From: Liolophura sinensis
Lineage: Eukaryota > Mollusca > Polyplacophora > Chitonida > Chitonidae
Length of the DNA: 43,342 nt
Direction: 5' to 3'
Assembly (NCBI RefSeq): GCF_032854445.1
Contig: NW_027018313.1
Span: forward strand, 1-43,342
In this document: one piece after another, positions 24,740-36,297 of the stretch
Layout of the letters: the number at the start of each line of letters is the position of its first letter
Position numbering within the stretch: the stretch's first letter is position 1
Notes under the pieces: generated by a model
What the model was told of the DNA's origin: nothing
Seen by the model: only the letters and a program-made list of their open reading frames with translations
Databases searched by the model: none
Made by a program: the position numbers and the translations under genes

Positions 24740-25289
24740 GACGTCTTCTGGGCTACCAAAGGGCACATAACTTATAGTCAAAAGTTGAATATAGTATTGA
24801 CCAATCGCGATGGTACATAGTACAGTGTAGCCGATTTCAATTACCAAAAAAACCAGGCAAAAATGCAAAAGTGGAAAAACTGTTCCAGTGCTGCTGGTAA
24901 GGAGCTACTCCGACGTATTTTTTGACGAGAAATCGAATGGTGCAAACCGCGTTGCTCTCCGACCAATACATTTGGCTGTACCGACAATTGAATGATCATT
25001 GATGTCAACATCTCTTGCCTAGAAACGGCTCTTACACCATGGAAACCAGGGAAATTTGCAATTTTTTAAACAGCTGCCGATGCCTGACCCAATTCCGCAT
25101 CTTTTGGCACCTTATTGATGTGGGTCAGTGTTCAATTGTACTTTTTACAGCAGACTGTATCTAGTACTTTGTGTTTTTTATGTACAAATGGTGTGGTTTT
25201 TCTACACGTAGATAAAGACATTGAGATTGTCTTGGACTTAGAAGTAAGACAATTGCTGGGTGAGTTAAATGGGCTTAGCCAAAAGATTT
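24740..25289 (+). repeat. Satellite monomer 46, class S
   Basis: 550 bp. Private tagtattgacc, gtaccgac and atctcttgcc. Confidence 0.95.
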
Positions 25290-25839
25290 GACGTCTTCTG
25301 GGCTACCAAAGGGCACATAACTTATAGTCAAAAGTTGAATATAGTAATGACCAGTCGCGATGGTACATAGTACAGTGTAGCCGATTTCAATTAACAAAAA
25401 GACCAGGCAAAAATGCAAAAGTGGAAAAACTGTTCCAGTGCTGCTGGTAAGGAGCTAATCCGACGTATTTTTTGACGAGAAATCGAATGATGCAAACCGC
25501 GTTGCTCTCCGACCAATACTTTTGGCTGTAGCGACAATTGAATGATAATTGATGACAACATCACGTGCCTAGAAACGGCTCTTACTCCATGGAAACCAGG
25601 GAAATTTGCAATTTTTTAAACAGCTGCCGATGCCTGGCCCAATTCCGCATCTTTTGGCACCTTATTGATGTGGGTCAGTGTTCAATTGTACTTTTTACAG
25701 CAGACTGTATCTAGTACTTTGTGTTTTTTATGTACAAATGGTGTGGTTTTTCTACACGTAGATAAAGACATTGAGATTGTCTTGGACTTAGAAGTAAGAC
25801 AATTGCTGGATGAGTTAAATGGGCTTAGCCCAAAGATTT
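25290..25839 (+). repeat. Satellite monomer 47, class W
   Basis: 550 bp. Private cgaatgatgc; gataattg. Confidence 0.95.
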
Positions 25840-26389
25840 GACGTCTTCTGGGGTACCAAAGGGCACATAACTTATAGTCAAAATTTGAATATAGTAATGT
25901 CTAGTCGCGATGGTACATAGTACAGTGTAGCCGAATTCAATTAACAAAAAGAGCAGGCAAAAATGCAAAAGTGGAAAAACTGTTCCAGTGCTGCTGGTAA
26001 GATACTAATCCGACGTATTTTGTGACGGAAAATCGAATGGTGCATACCGCGTTGCTCTCTGACCAATACTTTTGGCTGTAGCGACAATTGAATGATCATT
26101 GATGACAACATCACGTGCCTAACAACGGCTCTTACTCCATGGAAACCAGGGAAATTTGCAATTTTTTAAACAGCTGCCGATGCCTGGCCCAATTCCGCAT
26201 CTTTTGGCACCTTATTGATGTGGGTCAGTGTTCAATTGTACTTTTTACAGCAGACTGTATCTAGTACTTTGTGTTTTTTATGTACAAATGGTGTGGTTTT
26301 TCTACACGTAGATAAAGACATTGAGATTGTCTTGGACTTAGAAGTAAGACAATTGCTGGGTGAGTTAAATGGGCTTAGCCCAAAGATTT
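25840..26389 (+). repeat. Satellite monomer 48, X front / V back chimera
   Basis: 550 bp. gtctag, gaattc and aagatacta at the front, then cctaacaacggctc, gataaag and cttggactt of V. Private aaatttg and gcatacc. Confidence 0.93.
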
Positions 26390-26939
26390 GACGTCTTCTG
26401 GGGTACCAAAGGGCACATAACTTATAGTCAAAAGTTGAATATAGTAATGACCAGTCGCGATGGTACATAGTACAGTGTAGCCGATTTCAATTAACAAAAA
26501 GACCAGGCAAAAATGCAAAAGTGGAAAAACTGTTCCAGTGCTGCTGGTAAGAGGCTAATCCGACGTATTTTTTGACGAGAAATCGAATGGTGCAAACCGC
26601 GTTGCTCTCCGACCAAAACTTTTGGCTGTAGCGACAATTGATTGATCATTGATGACAACATCACGTGCCTAGAAACGGCTCTTACTCCATGGAAACCAGG
26701 GAAATTTGCAATTTTTTAAACAGCTGCCGATGCCTGGCCCAATTCTGCATCTTTTGGCACCTTATTGATGTGGGTCAGTGTTCAATTGTACTTTTTACAG
26801 CAGACTGTATCTAGTACTTTGTGTTTTTTATGTACAAATGGTGTGGTTTTTCTACACGTAGATAAAGACATTGAGATTGTCTTGGACTTAGAAGTAAGAC
26901 AATTGCTGGGTGAGTTAAATGGGCTTAGCCCAAAGATTT
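26390..26939 (+). repeat. Satellite monomer 49, class Z
   Basis: 550 bp. ccaaaacttt shared with unit 60; private tctgcatc. Confidence 0.95.
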
Positions 26940-27490
26940 GACGTCTTCTGGGCTACCAAAGGGCACATAACTTATAGTCAAAAGTTGATTATAGTAATGA
27001 CCAATCGCGATGGTACATAGTACAGTGTAGCCGATTTCAATTACCAAAAAAACCAGGCAAAAATGCAAAAGTGGAAAAACTGTTCCAGTGCTGCTGGTAA
27101 GGAGCTACTCCGACGTTTTTTATTGACGAGAAATCGAATGGTGCAAACCGCGTTGCTCTCCGACCAATACATTTGGCTGTAGCGACAATTGAATGATCAT
27201 TGATGTCAACATCACTTGCCTAGAAACGGCTCTTACACCATGGAAACCAGGGAAATTTGCAATTTTTTAAACAGCTGCCGATGCCTGACCCAATTCCGCA
27301 TCTTTTGGCACCTTATTGATGTGGGTCAGTGTTCAATTGTACTTTTTACAGCAGACTGTATCTAGTACTTTGTGTTTTTTATGTACAAATGGTGTGGTTT
27401 TTCTACACGTAGATAAAGACATTGAGATTGTCTTGGACTTAGAAGTAAGACAATTGCTGGGTGAGTTAAATGGGCTTAGCCAAAAGATTT
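26940..27490 (+). repeat. Satellite monomer 50, class S
   Basis: 551 bp. cgttttttattg, shared only with unit 61. Confidence 0.95.
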
Positions 27491-28040
27491 GACGTCTTCT
27501 GGGCTACCAAAGGGCACATAACTTATAGTCAAAAGTTGAATATAGTAATGACCAGTCGCGATGGTACATAGTACAGTGTAGCCGATTTCAATTAACAAAA
27601 AGACCAGGCAAAAATGCAAAAGTGGAAAAACTGTTCCAGTGCTGCTGGTAAGGAGCTAATCCGACGTATTTTTTGACGAGAAATCGAATGGTGCAAACCG
27701 CGTTGCTCTCTGACCAATACTTTTGGCTGTAGCGACAATTGAATGATCATTGATGACAACATCACGTGCCTAGAAACGGCTCTTACTACATGGAAACCAG
27801 GGAAATTTGCAATTTTTTAAACAGCTGCCGATGCCTGGCCCAATTCCGCATCTTTTGGCACCTTATTGATGTGGGTCAGTGTTCAATTGTACTTTTCACA
27901 GCAGACTGTATCTAGTACTTTGTGTTTTTTATGTACAAATGGTGTGGTTTTTCTACACGTAGATAAAGACATTGAGATTGTCTTGGACTTAGAAGTAAGA
28001 CAATTGCTGGATGAGTTAAATGGGCTTAGCCCAAAGATTT
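27491..28040 (+). repeat. Satellite monomer 51, class W
   Basis: 550 bp. tctctgacc; private ctacatgg (NcoI lost) and cttttcacag. Confidence 0.95.
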
Positions 28041-28590
28041 GACGTCTTCTGGGGTACCAAAGGGCACATAACTTATAGTCAAAAGTTGAATGTAGTAATG
28101 TCTAGTCGCGATGGTACATAGTACAGTGTAGCCGAATTCAATTAACAAAAAGACCAGGCAAAAATGCAAAAGTGGAAAAACTGTTCCAGTGCTGCTGGTA
28201 AGATACTAATCCGACGTATTTTGTGACGGAAAATCGAATGGTGCAAACCGCGTAGCTCTCCGACCAATACTTTTGGCTGTAGCGACAATTGAATGATCAT
28301 TGATGACAACATCACGTGCCTAACAACAGTTCTTACTCCATGGAAACCAGGGAAATTTGCAATTTTTTAAACAGCTGCCGATGCCTGGCCAAATTCCGCA
28401 TCTTTTGGCACCTTATTGATGTGGGTCAGTGTTCAATTGTACTTTTTACAGCAGACTGTATCTAGTACTTTGTGTTTTTTATGTACAAATGGTGTGGTTT
28501 TTCTACACGTAGATATAGACATTGAGATTGTCTTCGACCTAGAAATAAGACAATTGCTGGATGAGTTAAATGGGCTTAGCCCAAAGATTT
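28041..28590 (+). repeat. Satellite monomer 52, class X
   Basis: 550 bp. gaatgtag; gcgtagc as in units 33 and 38. Confidence 0.95.
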
Positions 28591-29140
28591 GACGTCTTCT
28601 GGGGTGCCAAAGGGCACATAACTTATAGTCAAAAGTTGAATATAGTAATGTCTAGTCGCGATGGTACATAGTACAGTGTAGCCGAATTCAATTAACAAAA
28701 AGACCAGGCAAAAATGCAAAAGTGGAAAAACTGTTCCAGTGCTGCTGGTAAGATACTAATCCGACGTATTTTGTGACGGAAAATCGAATGGTGCAAACCG
28801 CGTTGCTCTCCGACCAATACTTTTGGCTGTAGCGACAATTGAATGATCATTGATGACAACATCACGTGCCTAACAACGGCTCTTACTCCATGGAAACCAG
28901 GGAAATTTGCAATTTTTTAAACAGCTGCCGATGCCTGGCCCAATTCCGCATCTTTTGGCACCTTATTGATGTGGGTCAGTGTTCAATTGTACTTTTTACA
29001 GCAGACTGTATCTAGTACTTTGTGTTTTTTATGTACAAATGGTGTGGTTTTTCTACACGTAGATAAAGACATTGAGATTGTCTTGGACTTAGAAGTAAGA
29101 CAATTGCTGGGTGAGTTAAATGGGCTAAGCCCAAAGATTT
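28591..29140 (+). repeat. Satellite monomer 53, class Y (chimeric)
   Basis: 550 bp. Y front, V-like back (cctaacaacggctc, gataaag, cttggactt). Ends gggctaagccc. Confidence 0.95.
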
Positions 29141-29691
29141 GACGTCTTCTGGGGTACCAAAGGGCACATAACTTATAGTCAAAAGTTGAATATAGTAATG
29201 ACCAGTCGCGATGGTACATAGTACAGTGTAGCCGATTTCAATTAACAAAAAGAGCAGGCAAAAATGCAAAAGTGGAAAAAACTGTTCCAGTGCTGCTGGT
29301 AAGAGGCTAATCCGACGTATTTTGTGACGAGAAATCGAATGGTGCAAACCGCGTTGCTCTCCGACCAATACTTTTGGCTGTAGCGACAATTGATTGATCA
29401 TTGATGACAACATCACGTGCCTAGAAACGGCTCTTACTCCATGGAAACCAGGGAAATTTGCAATTTTTTGAACAGCTGCCGATGCCTGGCCCAATTCCGC
29501 ATCTTTTGACACCTTATTGATGTGGGTCAGTGTTCAATTGTACTTTTTACAGCAGACTGTATCTAGTACTTTGTGTTTTTTATGTACAAATGGTGTGGTT
29601 TTTCTACACGTAGATAAAGACATTGAGATTGTCTTGGACTTAGAAGTAAGACAATTGCTGGGTGAGTTAAATGGGCTTAGCCCAAAGAATT
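29141..29691 (+). repeat. Satellite monomer 54, class Z
   Basis: 551 bp. gagcagg, one extra A at gtggaaaaaactg, ttttttgaac, tttgacacc. Confidence 0.95.
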
Positions 29692-30241
29692 GACGTCTTC
29701 TGGGCTACCAAAGAGCACATAACTTATAGTCAAAAGTTGAATATAGTAATGACCAGTCGCGATGGTACATAGTACAGTGTAGCCGATTTCAATTAACAAA
29801 AAGACCAGGCAAAAATGCAAAAGTGGAAAAACTTTTCCAGTGCTGCTGGTAAGGAGCTAATCCGACGTATTTTTTGACGAGAAATCGAATGGTGCAAACC
29901 GCGTTGCTCTCCGACCAATACATTTGGCTGTAGCGACAATTGAATGATCATTGATGACAACATCACTTGCCTAGAAACGGCTCTTACTCCATGGAAACCA
30001 GGGAAATTTGCAATTTTTTAAACAGCTGCCGATGCCTGACCCAATTCCGCATCTTTTGGCACCTTTTTGATGTGGGTCAGTGTTCAATTGTACTTTTTAC
30101 AGCAGACTGTATCTAGTACTTTGTGTTTTTTATGTACAAATGGTGTGGTTTTTCTACACGTAGATATAGACATTGAGATTGTCTTGGACTTAGAAGTAAG
30201 ACAATTGCTGGGTGAGTTAAATGGGCTTAGCCCAAAGATTT
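29692..30241 (+). repeat. Satellite monomer 55, class B
   Basis: 550 bp. gaattg start, aacttttcc, private cctttttgatg, gatatag. Confidence 0.95.
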
Positions 30242-30791
30242 GACGTCTTCTGGGCTACCAAAGGGCACATAACTTATAGTCAAAAGTTGATTATAGTAAT
30301 GACCAGTCGCGATGGTACATAGTACAGTGTAGCCGATTTCAATTAACAAAAAGACCAGGCAAAAATGCAAAAGTGGAAAAACTGTTCCAGTGCTGCTGGT
30401 AAGAGGCTAATCCGACGTATTTTTTGACGAGAAATCGAATGGTGCAAACCGCGTTGCTCTCCGACCAATACATTTGGCTGTAGAGACAATTGAATGATCA
30501 TTGATGACAACATCACTTGCCTAGAAACGGCTCTTACTCCATGGAAACCAGGGAAATTTGCAATTTTTTAAACAGCTGCCGATGCCTGACCCAATTCCGC
30601 ATCTTTTGGCACCTTATTGATGTGGGTCAGTGTTTAATTGTACTTTCTACAGCAGACTGTATCTAGTACTTTGTGTTTTTTATGTACAAATGGTGTGGTT
30701 TTTCTACACGTAGATAAAGACATTGAGATTGTCTTGGAATTAGAAGTAAGACAATTGCTGGGTGAGTTAATTGGGCTTAGCCCAAAGATTT
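30242..30791 (+). repeat. Satellite monomer 56, class A
   Basis: 550 bp. gattatag, tagagac, tttctacagc, ggaattag. Confidence 0.95.
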
Positions 30792-31042
30792 GACGTCTTC
30801 TGGGGTACCAAAGGGCACATAACTTATAGTCAAAAGTTGAATATAGTAATGACCAGTCGCGATGATACATAGTACAGTGTAGCCGATTTCAATTAACAAA
30901 AAGACCAGGCAAAAATGCAAAATTAGAAAAACTGTTCCAGTGCTGCTGGTAAGGAGCTAATCCGACGTATTTTTTGACGAGAAATCGAATGGTGCAAACC
31001 GCGTTGCTCTCCGACCAATACTTTTGGCTGTAGCGACAATTG

Positions 31043-31052
31043 AATGATCATT
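31043..31052. other. Perfect 10-bp palindrome aatgatcatt (unit 57)
   Basis: This dyad at about position 252 is kept in most units. It is lost in variants such as gataattg, aatggtc and attgattgatc. Confidence 0.7.
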
Positions 31053-31187
31053 GATGACAACATCACGTGCCTAACAACGGCTCTTACTCCATGGAAACCA
31101 GGGAAATTTGCAATTTTTTAAACAGCTGCCGATGCCTGGCCCAATTCCGCATCTTTTGGCACCTTATTGATGTGGGTCAGTGTTCAA

Positions 31188-31266
31188 TTGTACTTTTTAC
31201 AGCAGACTGTATCTAGTACTTTGTGTTTTTTATGTACAAATGGTGTGGTTTTTCTACACGTAGATA
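31188..31266. other. Highly conserved 79-bp segment (shown in unit 57)
   Basis: Monomer positions about 397-475, from ttgtactttt to cacgtagata. By eye this stretch carries only rare private substitutions across all 79 units and almost none of the class-defining variants that fill positions 1-297 and 476-550. It holds a short inverted pair (ttgtac/gtacaa) and, near its right end, gtgtgg-ttttt-ctacac, which could fold as a six-pair stem with one G-U if transcribed. Function unknown. A bound protein, recombination hot spot or chance homogenisation are all possible. Confidence 0.6.
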
Positions 31267-31322
31267 AAGACATTGAGATTGTCTTGGACTTAGAAGTAAG
31301 ACAATTGCTGGGTGAGTTAAAT

Positions 31323-31333
31323 GGGCTTAGCCC
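31323..31333. other. 11-bp mirror-centred inverted repeat gggcttagccc
   Basis: Present near the end of nearly every unit. Units 4, 53 and 64 carry gggctaagccc, which is the reverse complement and keeps the symmetry. Several units end in agccaaaag, which breaks it (22, 29, 31, 46, 50, 61, 68, 72). Confidence 0.7.
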
Positions 31334-31341
31334 AAAGATTT

Positions 31342-31891
31342 GACGTCTTCTGGGGTACCAAAGGGCACATAACTTATAGTCAAAAGTTGAATATAGTAAT
31401 GACCAGTCGCGATGGTACATAGTACAGTGTAGCCGATTTCAATTAACAAAAAGACCAGGCAAAAATGCAAAAGTGGAAAAACTGTTCCAGTGCTGCTGGT
31501 AAGGAGCTAATCCGACGTATTTTTTGACGAGAAATCGAATGGTGCAAACCGCGTTGCTCTCCGACCAATACATTTGGCTGTAGAGACAATTGAATGATCA
31601 TTGATGACAACATCACTTGCCTAGAAACGGCTCTTACTCCATGGAAACCAGGGAAATTTGCAATTTTTTAAACAGCTGCCGATGCCTGACCCAATTCCGC
31701 ATCTTTTGGCACCTTATTGATGTGGGTCAGTGTTTAATTGTACTTTCTACAGCAGACTGTATCTAGTACTTTGTGTTTTTTATGTACAAATGGTGTGGTT
31801 TTTCTACACGTAGATAAAGACATTGAGATTGTCTTGGAATTAGAAGTAAGACAATTGCTGGGTGAGTTAATTGGGCTTAGCCCAAAGATTT
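31342..31891 (+). repeat. Satellite monomer 58, class A
   Basis: 550 bp. As unit 56 from about position 190 on; front is V-like (ctggggtacc, ggagc). Confidence 0.95.
31459..31474. repeat. 8-bp direct duplication gcaaaaat/gcaaaagt (unit 58)
   Basis: Two adjacent near-identical octamers present in almost every unit. Units 10 and 23 have exactly one octamer left, as expected from slippage or unequal pairing between the two halves. Confidence 0.8.
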
Positions 31892-32441
31892 GACGTCTTC
31901 TGGGGTACCAAAGGGCACATAACTTATAGTCAAAAGTTGAATATAGTAATGACCAGTCGCGATGATACATAGTACAGTGTAGCCGATTTCAATTAACAAA
32001 AAGACCAGGCAAAAATGCAAAATTAGAAAAACTGTTCCAGTGCTGCTGGTAAGGAGCTAATCCGACGTATTTTTTGACGAGAAATCGAATGGTGCAAACC
32101 GCGTTGCTCTCCGACCAATACTTTTGGCTGTAGCGACAATTGAATGATCATTGATGACAACATCACGTGCCTAACAACGGCTCTTACTCCATGGAAACCA
32201 GGGAAATTTGCAATTTTTTAAACAGCTGCCGATGCCTGGCCCAATTCCGCATCTTTTGGCACCTTATTGATGTGGGTCAGTGTTCAATTGTACTTTTTAC
32301 AGCAGACTGTATCTAGTACTTTGTGTTTTTTATGTACAAATGGTGTGGTTTTTCTACACGTAGATAAAGACATTGAGATTGTCTTGGACTTAGAAGTAAG
32401 ACAATTGCTGGGTGAGTTAAATGGGCTTAGCCCAAAGATTT
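31892..32441 (+). repeat. Satellite monomer 59, class V
   Basis: 550 bp. Duplicate of unit 57. Confidence 0.95.
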
Positions 32442-32991
32442 GACGTCTTCTGGGGTACCAAAGGGCACATAACTTATAGTCAAAAGTTGAATATAGTAAT
32501 GACCAGTCGCGATGGTACATAGTACAGTGTAGCCGATTTCAATTAACAAAAAGACCAGGCAAAAATGCAAAAGTGGAAAAACTGTTCCAGTGCTGCTGGT
32601 AAGGAGCTAATCCGACGTATTTTTTGACGAGAAATCGAATGGTGCAAACCGCGTTGCTCTCCGACCAAAACTTTTGGCTGTAGCGACAATTGATTGATCA
32701 TTGATGACAACATCACGTGCCTAGAAACGGCTCTTACTCCATGGAAACCAGGGAAATTTGCAATTTTTTAAACAGCTGCCGATGCCTGGCCCAATTCCGC
32801 ATCTTTTGGCACCTTATTGATGTGGGTCAGTGTTCAATTGTACTTTTTACAGCAGACTGTATCTAGTACTTTGTGTTTTTTATGTACAAATGGTGTGGTT
32901 TTTCTACACGTAGATAAAGACATTGAGATTGTCTTGGACTTAGAAGTAAGACAATTGCTGGGTGAGTTAAATGGGCTTAGCCCAAAGATTT
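32442..32991 (+). repeat. Satellite monomer 60, class Z
   Basis: 550 bp. Twin of unit 49 apart from ggagc at the gaggc site. Confidence 0.95.
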
Positions 32992-33542
32992 CAGGTCTTC
33001 TGGGCTACCAAAGGGCACATAACTTATAGTCAAAAGTTGATTATAGTAATGACCAATCGCGATGGTACATAGTACAGTGTAGCCGATTTCAATTACCAAA
33101 AAAACCAGGCAAAAATGCAAAAGTGGAAAAACTGTTCCAGTGCTGCTGGTAAGGAGCTACTCCGACGTTTTTTATTGACGAGAAATCGAATGGTGCAAAC
33201 CGCGTTGCTCTCCGACCAATACATTTGGCTGTAGCGACAATTGAATGATCATTGATGTCAACATCACTTGCCTAGAAACGGCTCTTACACCATGGAAACC
33301 AGGGAAATTTGCAATTTTTTAAACAGCTGCCGATGCCTGACCCAATTCCGCATCTTTTGGCACCTTATTGATGTGGGTCAGTGTTCAATTGTACTTTTTA
33401 CAGCAGACTGTATCTAGTACTTTGTGTTTTTTATGTACAAATGGTGTGGTTTTTCTACACGTAGATAAAGACATTGAGATTGTCTTGGACTTAGAAGTAA
33501 GACAATTGCTGGGTGAGTTAAATGGGCTTAGCCAAAAGATTT
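32992..33542 (+). repeat. Satellite monomer 61, class S
   Basis: 551 bp. Start motif mutated to tcaggtc (AatII lost); otherwise a twin of unit 50. Confidence 0.95.
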
Positions 33543-34093
33543 GACGTCTTCTGGGCTACCAAAGGGCACATAACTTATAGTCAAAAGTTGAATATAGTAA
33601 TGACCAGTCGCGATGGTACATAGTACAGTGTAGCCGATTTCAATTAACAAAAAGACCAGGCAAAAATGCAAAAGTGGAAAAAACTGTTCCAGTGCTGCTG
33701 GTAAGGAGCTAATCCGACGTATTTTTTGACGAGAAATCGAATGGTGCAAACCGCGTTTCTCTCTGACCAATACTTTTGGCTGTAGCGACAATTGAATGAT
33801 CATTGATGACAACATCACGTGCCTAGAAACGGCTCTTACTCCATGGAAACCAGGGAAATTTGCAATTTTTTAAACAGCTGCCGATGCCTGGCCCAATTCC
33901 GCATCTTTTGGCACCTTATTGATGTGGGTCAGTGTTCAATTGTACTTTTTACAGCAGACTGTATCTAGTACTTTGTGTTTTTTATGTACAAATGGTGTGG
34001 TTTTTCTACACGTAGATAAAGACATTGAGATTGTCTTGGACTTAGAAGTAAGACAATTGCTGGATGAGTTAAATGGGCTTAGCCCAAAGATTT
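33543..34093 (+). repeat. Satellite monomer 62, class W
   Basis: 551 bp. Twin of unit 51; private gcgtttctctc. Confidence 0.95.
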
Positions 34094-34644
34094 GACGTCT
34101 TCTGGGGTACCAAAGGGCACATAACTTATAGTCAAAAGTTGAATGTAGTAATGTCTAGTCGCGATGGTACATAGTACAGTGTAGCCGAATTCAATTAACA
34201 AAAAGACCAGGCAAAAATGCAAAAGTGGAAAAACTGTTCCAGTGCTGCTGGTAAGATACTAATCCGACGTATTTTGTGACGGAAAATCGAATGGTGCAAA
34301 CCGCGTTGCTCTCCGACCAATACTTTTGGCTGTAGCGACAATTGAATGATCATTGATGACAACATCACGTGCCTAACAACAGTTCTTACTCCATGGAAAC
34401 CAGGGAAATTTGCAATTTTTTAAACAGCTGCCGATGCCTGGCCAAATTCCGCATCTTTTGGCACCTTATTGATGTGGGTCAGTGTTCAATTGTACTTTTT
34501 ACAGCAGACTGTATCTAGTGCTTTGTGTTTTTTATGTACAAATGGTGTGGTTTTTCTACACGTAGATATAGACATTGAGATTGTCTTCGACCTAGAAATA
34601 AGACAATTGCTGGATGAGTTAAAATGGGCTTAGCCCAAAGATTT
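34094..34644 (+). repeat. Satellite monomer 63, class X
   Basis: 551 bp. Twin of unit 52 but cgttgc; private tagtgcttt. Confidence 0.95.
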
Positions 34645-35195
34645 GACGTCTTCTGGGGTGCCAAAGGGCACATAACTTATAGTCAAAAGTTGAATATAGT
34701 AATGTCTAGTCGCGATGGTACATAGTACAGTGTAGCCGAATTCAATTAACAAAAAGACCAGGCAAAAATGCAAAAGTGGAAAAACTGTTCCAGTGCTGCT
34801 GGTAAGATACTAATCCGACGTATTTTGTGACGGAAAATCGAATGGTGCAAACCGCGTTGCTCTCCGACCAATACTTTTGGCTGTAGCGACAATTGAATGA
34901 TCATTGATGACAACATCACGTGCCTAACAACGGCTCTTACTCCATGGAAACCAGGGAAATTTGCAATTTTTTAAACAGCTGCCGATGCCTGGCCCAATTC
35001 CGCATCTTTTGGCACCTTATTGATGTGGGTCAGTGTTCAATTGTACTTTTTACAGCAGACTGTATCTAGTACTTTGTGTTTTTTTATGTACAAATGGTGT
35101 GGTTTTTCTACACGTAGATAAAGACATTGAGATTGTCTTGGACTTAGAAGTAAGACAATTGCTGGGTGAGTTAAATGGGCTAAGCCCAAAGATTT
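34645..35195 (+). repeat. Satellite monomer 64, class Y (chimeric)
   Basis: 551 bp. Twin of unit 53, including the gggctaagccc end. Confidence 0.95.
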
Positions 35196-35747
35196 GACGT
35201 CTTCTGGGGTACCAAAGGGCACATAACTTATAGTCAAAAGTTGAATATAGTAATGACCAGTCGCGATGGTACATAGTACAGTGTAGCCGATTTCAATTAA
35301 CAAAAAGAGCAGGCAAAAATGCAAAAGTGGAAAAAAACTGTTCCAGTGCTGCTGGTAAGAGGCTAATCCGACGTATTTTGTGACGAGAAATCGAATGGTG
35401 CAAACCGCGTTGCTCTCCGACCAATACTTTTGGCTGTAGCGACAATTGATTGATCATTGATGACAACATCACGTGCCTAGAAACGGCTCTTACTCCATGG
35501 AAACCAGGGAAATTTGCAATTTTTTCAACAGCTGCCGATGCCTGGCCCAATTCCGCATCTTTTGACACCTTATTGATGTGGGTCAGTGTTCAATTGTACT
35601 TTTTACAGCAGACTGTATTTAGTACTTTGTGTTTTTTATGTACAAATGGTGTGGTTTTTCTACACGTAGATAAAGACATTGAGATTGTCTTGGACTTAGA
35701 AGTAAGACAATTGCTGGGTGAGTTAAATGGGCTTAGCCCAAAGAATT
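35196..35747 (+). repeat. Satellite monomer 65, class Z
   Basis: 552 bp. Twin of unit 54 with two more A at the poly-A run; ttttttcaac; private gtatttag. Confidence 0.95.
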
Positions 35748-36297
35748 GACGTCTTCTGGGCTACCAAAGAGCACATAACTTATAGTCAAAAGTTGAATAT
35801 AGTAATGACCAGTCGCGATGGTACATAGTACAGTGTAGCCGATTTCAATTAACAAAAAGACCAGGCAAAAATGCAAAAGTGGAAAAACTTTTCCAGTGCT
35901 GCTGGTAAGGAGCTAATCCGACGTATTTTTTGACGAGAAATCGAATGGTGCAAACCGCGTTGCTCTCCGACCAATACATTTGGCTGTAGCGACAATTGAA
36001 TGATCATTGATGACAACATCACTTGCCTAGAAACGGCTCTTACTCCATGGAAACCAGGGAAATTTGCAATTTTTTAAACAGCTGCCGATGCCTGACCCAA
36101 TTCCGCATCTTTTGGCACCTTATTGATGTGGGTCAGTGTTCAATTGTACTTTTTACAGCAGACTGTATCTAGTACTTTGTGTTTTTTATGTACAAATGGT
36201 GTGGTTTTTCTACACGTAGATATAGACATTGAGATTGTCTTGGACTTAGAAGTAAGACAATTGCTGGGTGAGTTAAATGGGCTTAGCCCAAAGATTT
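35748..36297 (+). repeat. Satellite monomer 66, class B
   Basis: 550 bp. Twin of unit 55. Confidence 0.95.

Larger units (their letters stand above)
30792..31341 (+). repeat. Satellite monomer 57, class V
   Basis: 550 bp. gatgatac, aaattag. No difference seen from unit 59. Confidence 0.95.
26390..32441 (+). repeat. 11-monomer higher-order repeat, copy 1
   Basis: Units 49-59, order Z S W X Y Z B A V A V, about 6,052 bp. The first nine members match units 60-68 one for one, including private marks such as ccaaaacttt in Z, cgttttttattg in S, gaatgtag in X, aacttttcc in B, tagagac in A56, and aaattag in V. The last A-V pair is an extra tandem duplication. Confidence 0.93.
30242..32441 (+). repeat. 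A-V dimer, tandem duplication
   Basis: Units 56-57 and 58-59 are two 1,100-bp A-V dimers. Units 57 and 59 show no differences that I could find by eye. Units 56 and 58 share tagagac, tttctacagc and ggaattag and differ mainly near the start (ctggggtacc and gaatatag in 58, gattatag in 56) and at ggagc/gaggc. Identity this high implies a very recent duplication or conversion. Confidence 0.92.

Noticed and set aside
29012-29512. 166-codon open frame on the minus strand, the longest in the window
   Set aside because: It exists because one extra A in unit 54 (near 29276) joins two shorter frames that are separate in sister units. Other units break it, it has no recognisable domain, and it runs across a unit boundary.
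31491-31530. Splice-donor-like ctggtaag followed by a U-rich gtattttttg, resembling a spliced-leader RNA gene with an Sm site
   Set aside because: The GT is lost or altered in several units (ctggaaagg, ctggtcagg, ctgttaagg) and the T-run varies (ttttgtg). A functional tandem RNA gene would keep these.
31562-31590. Resemblance of ctccgaccaatacttttggct to the dinoflagellate spliced leader
   Set aside because: The match needs gaps, and the dinoflagellate leader is nearly invariant. This stretch also varies between units (atacattt, atgctttt, aacacttt).
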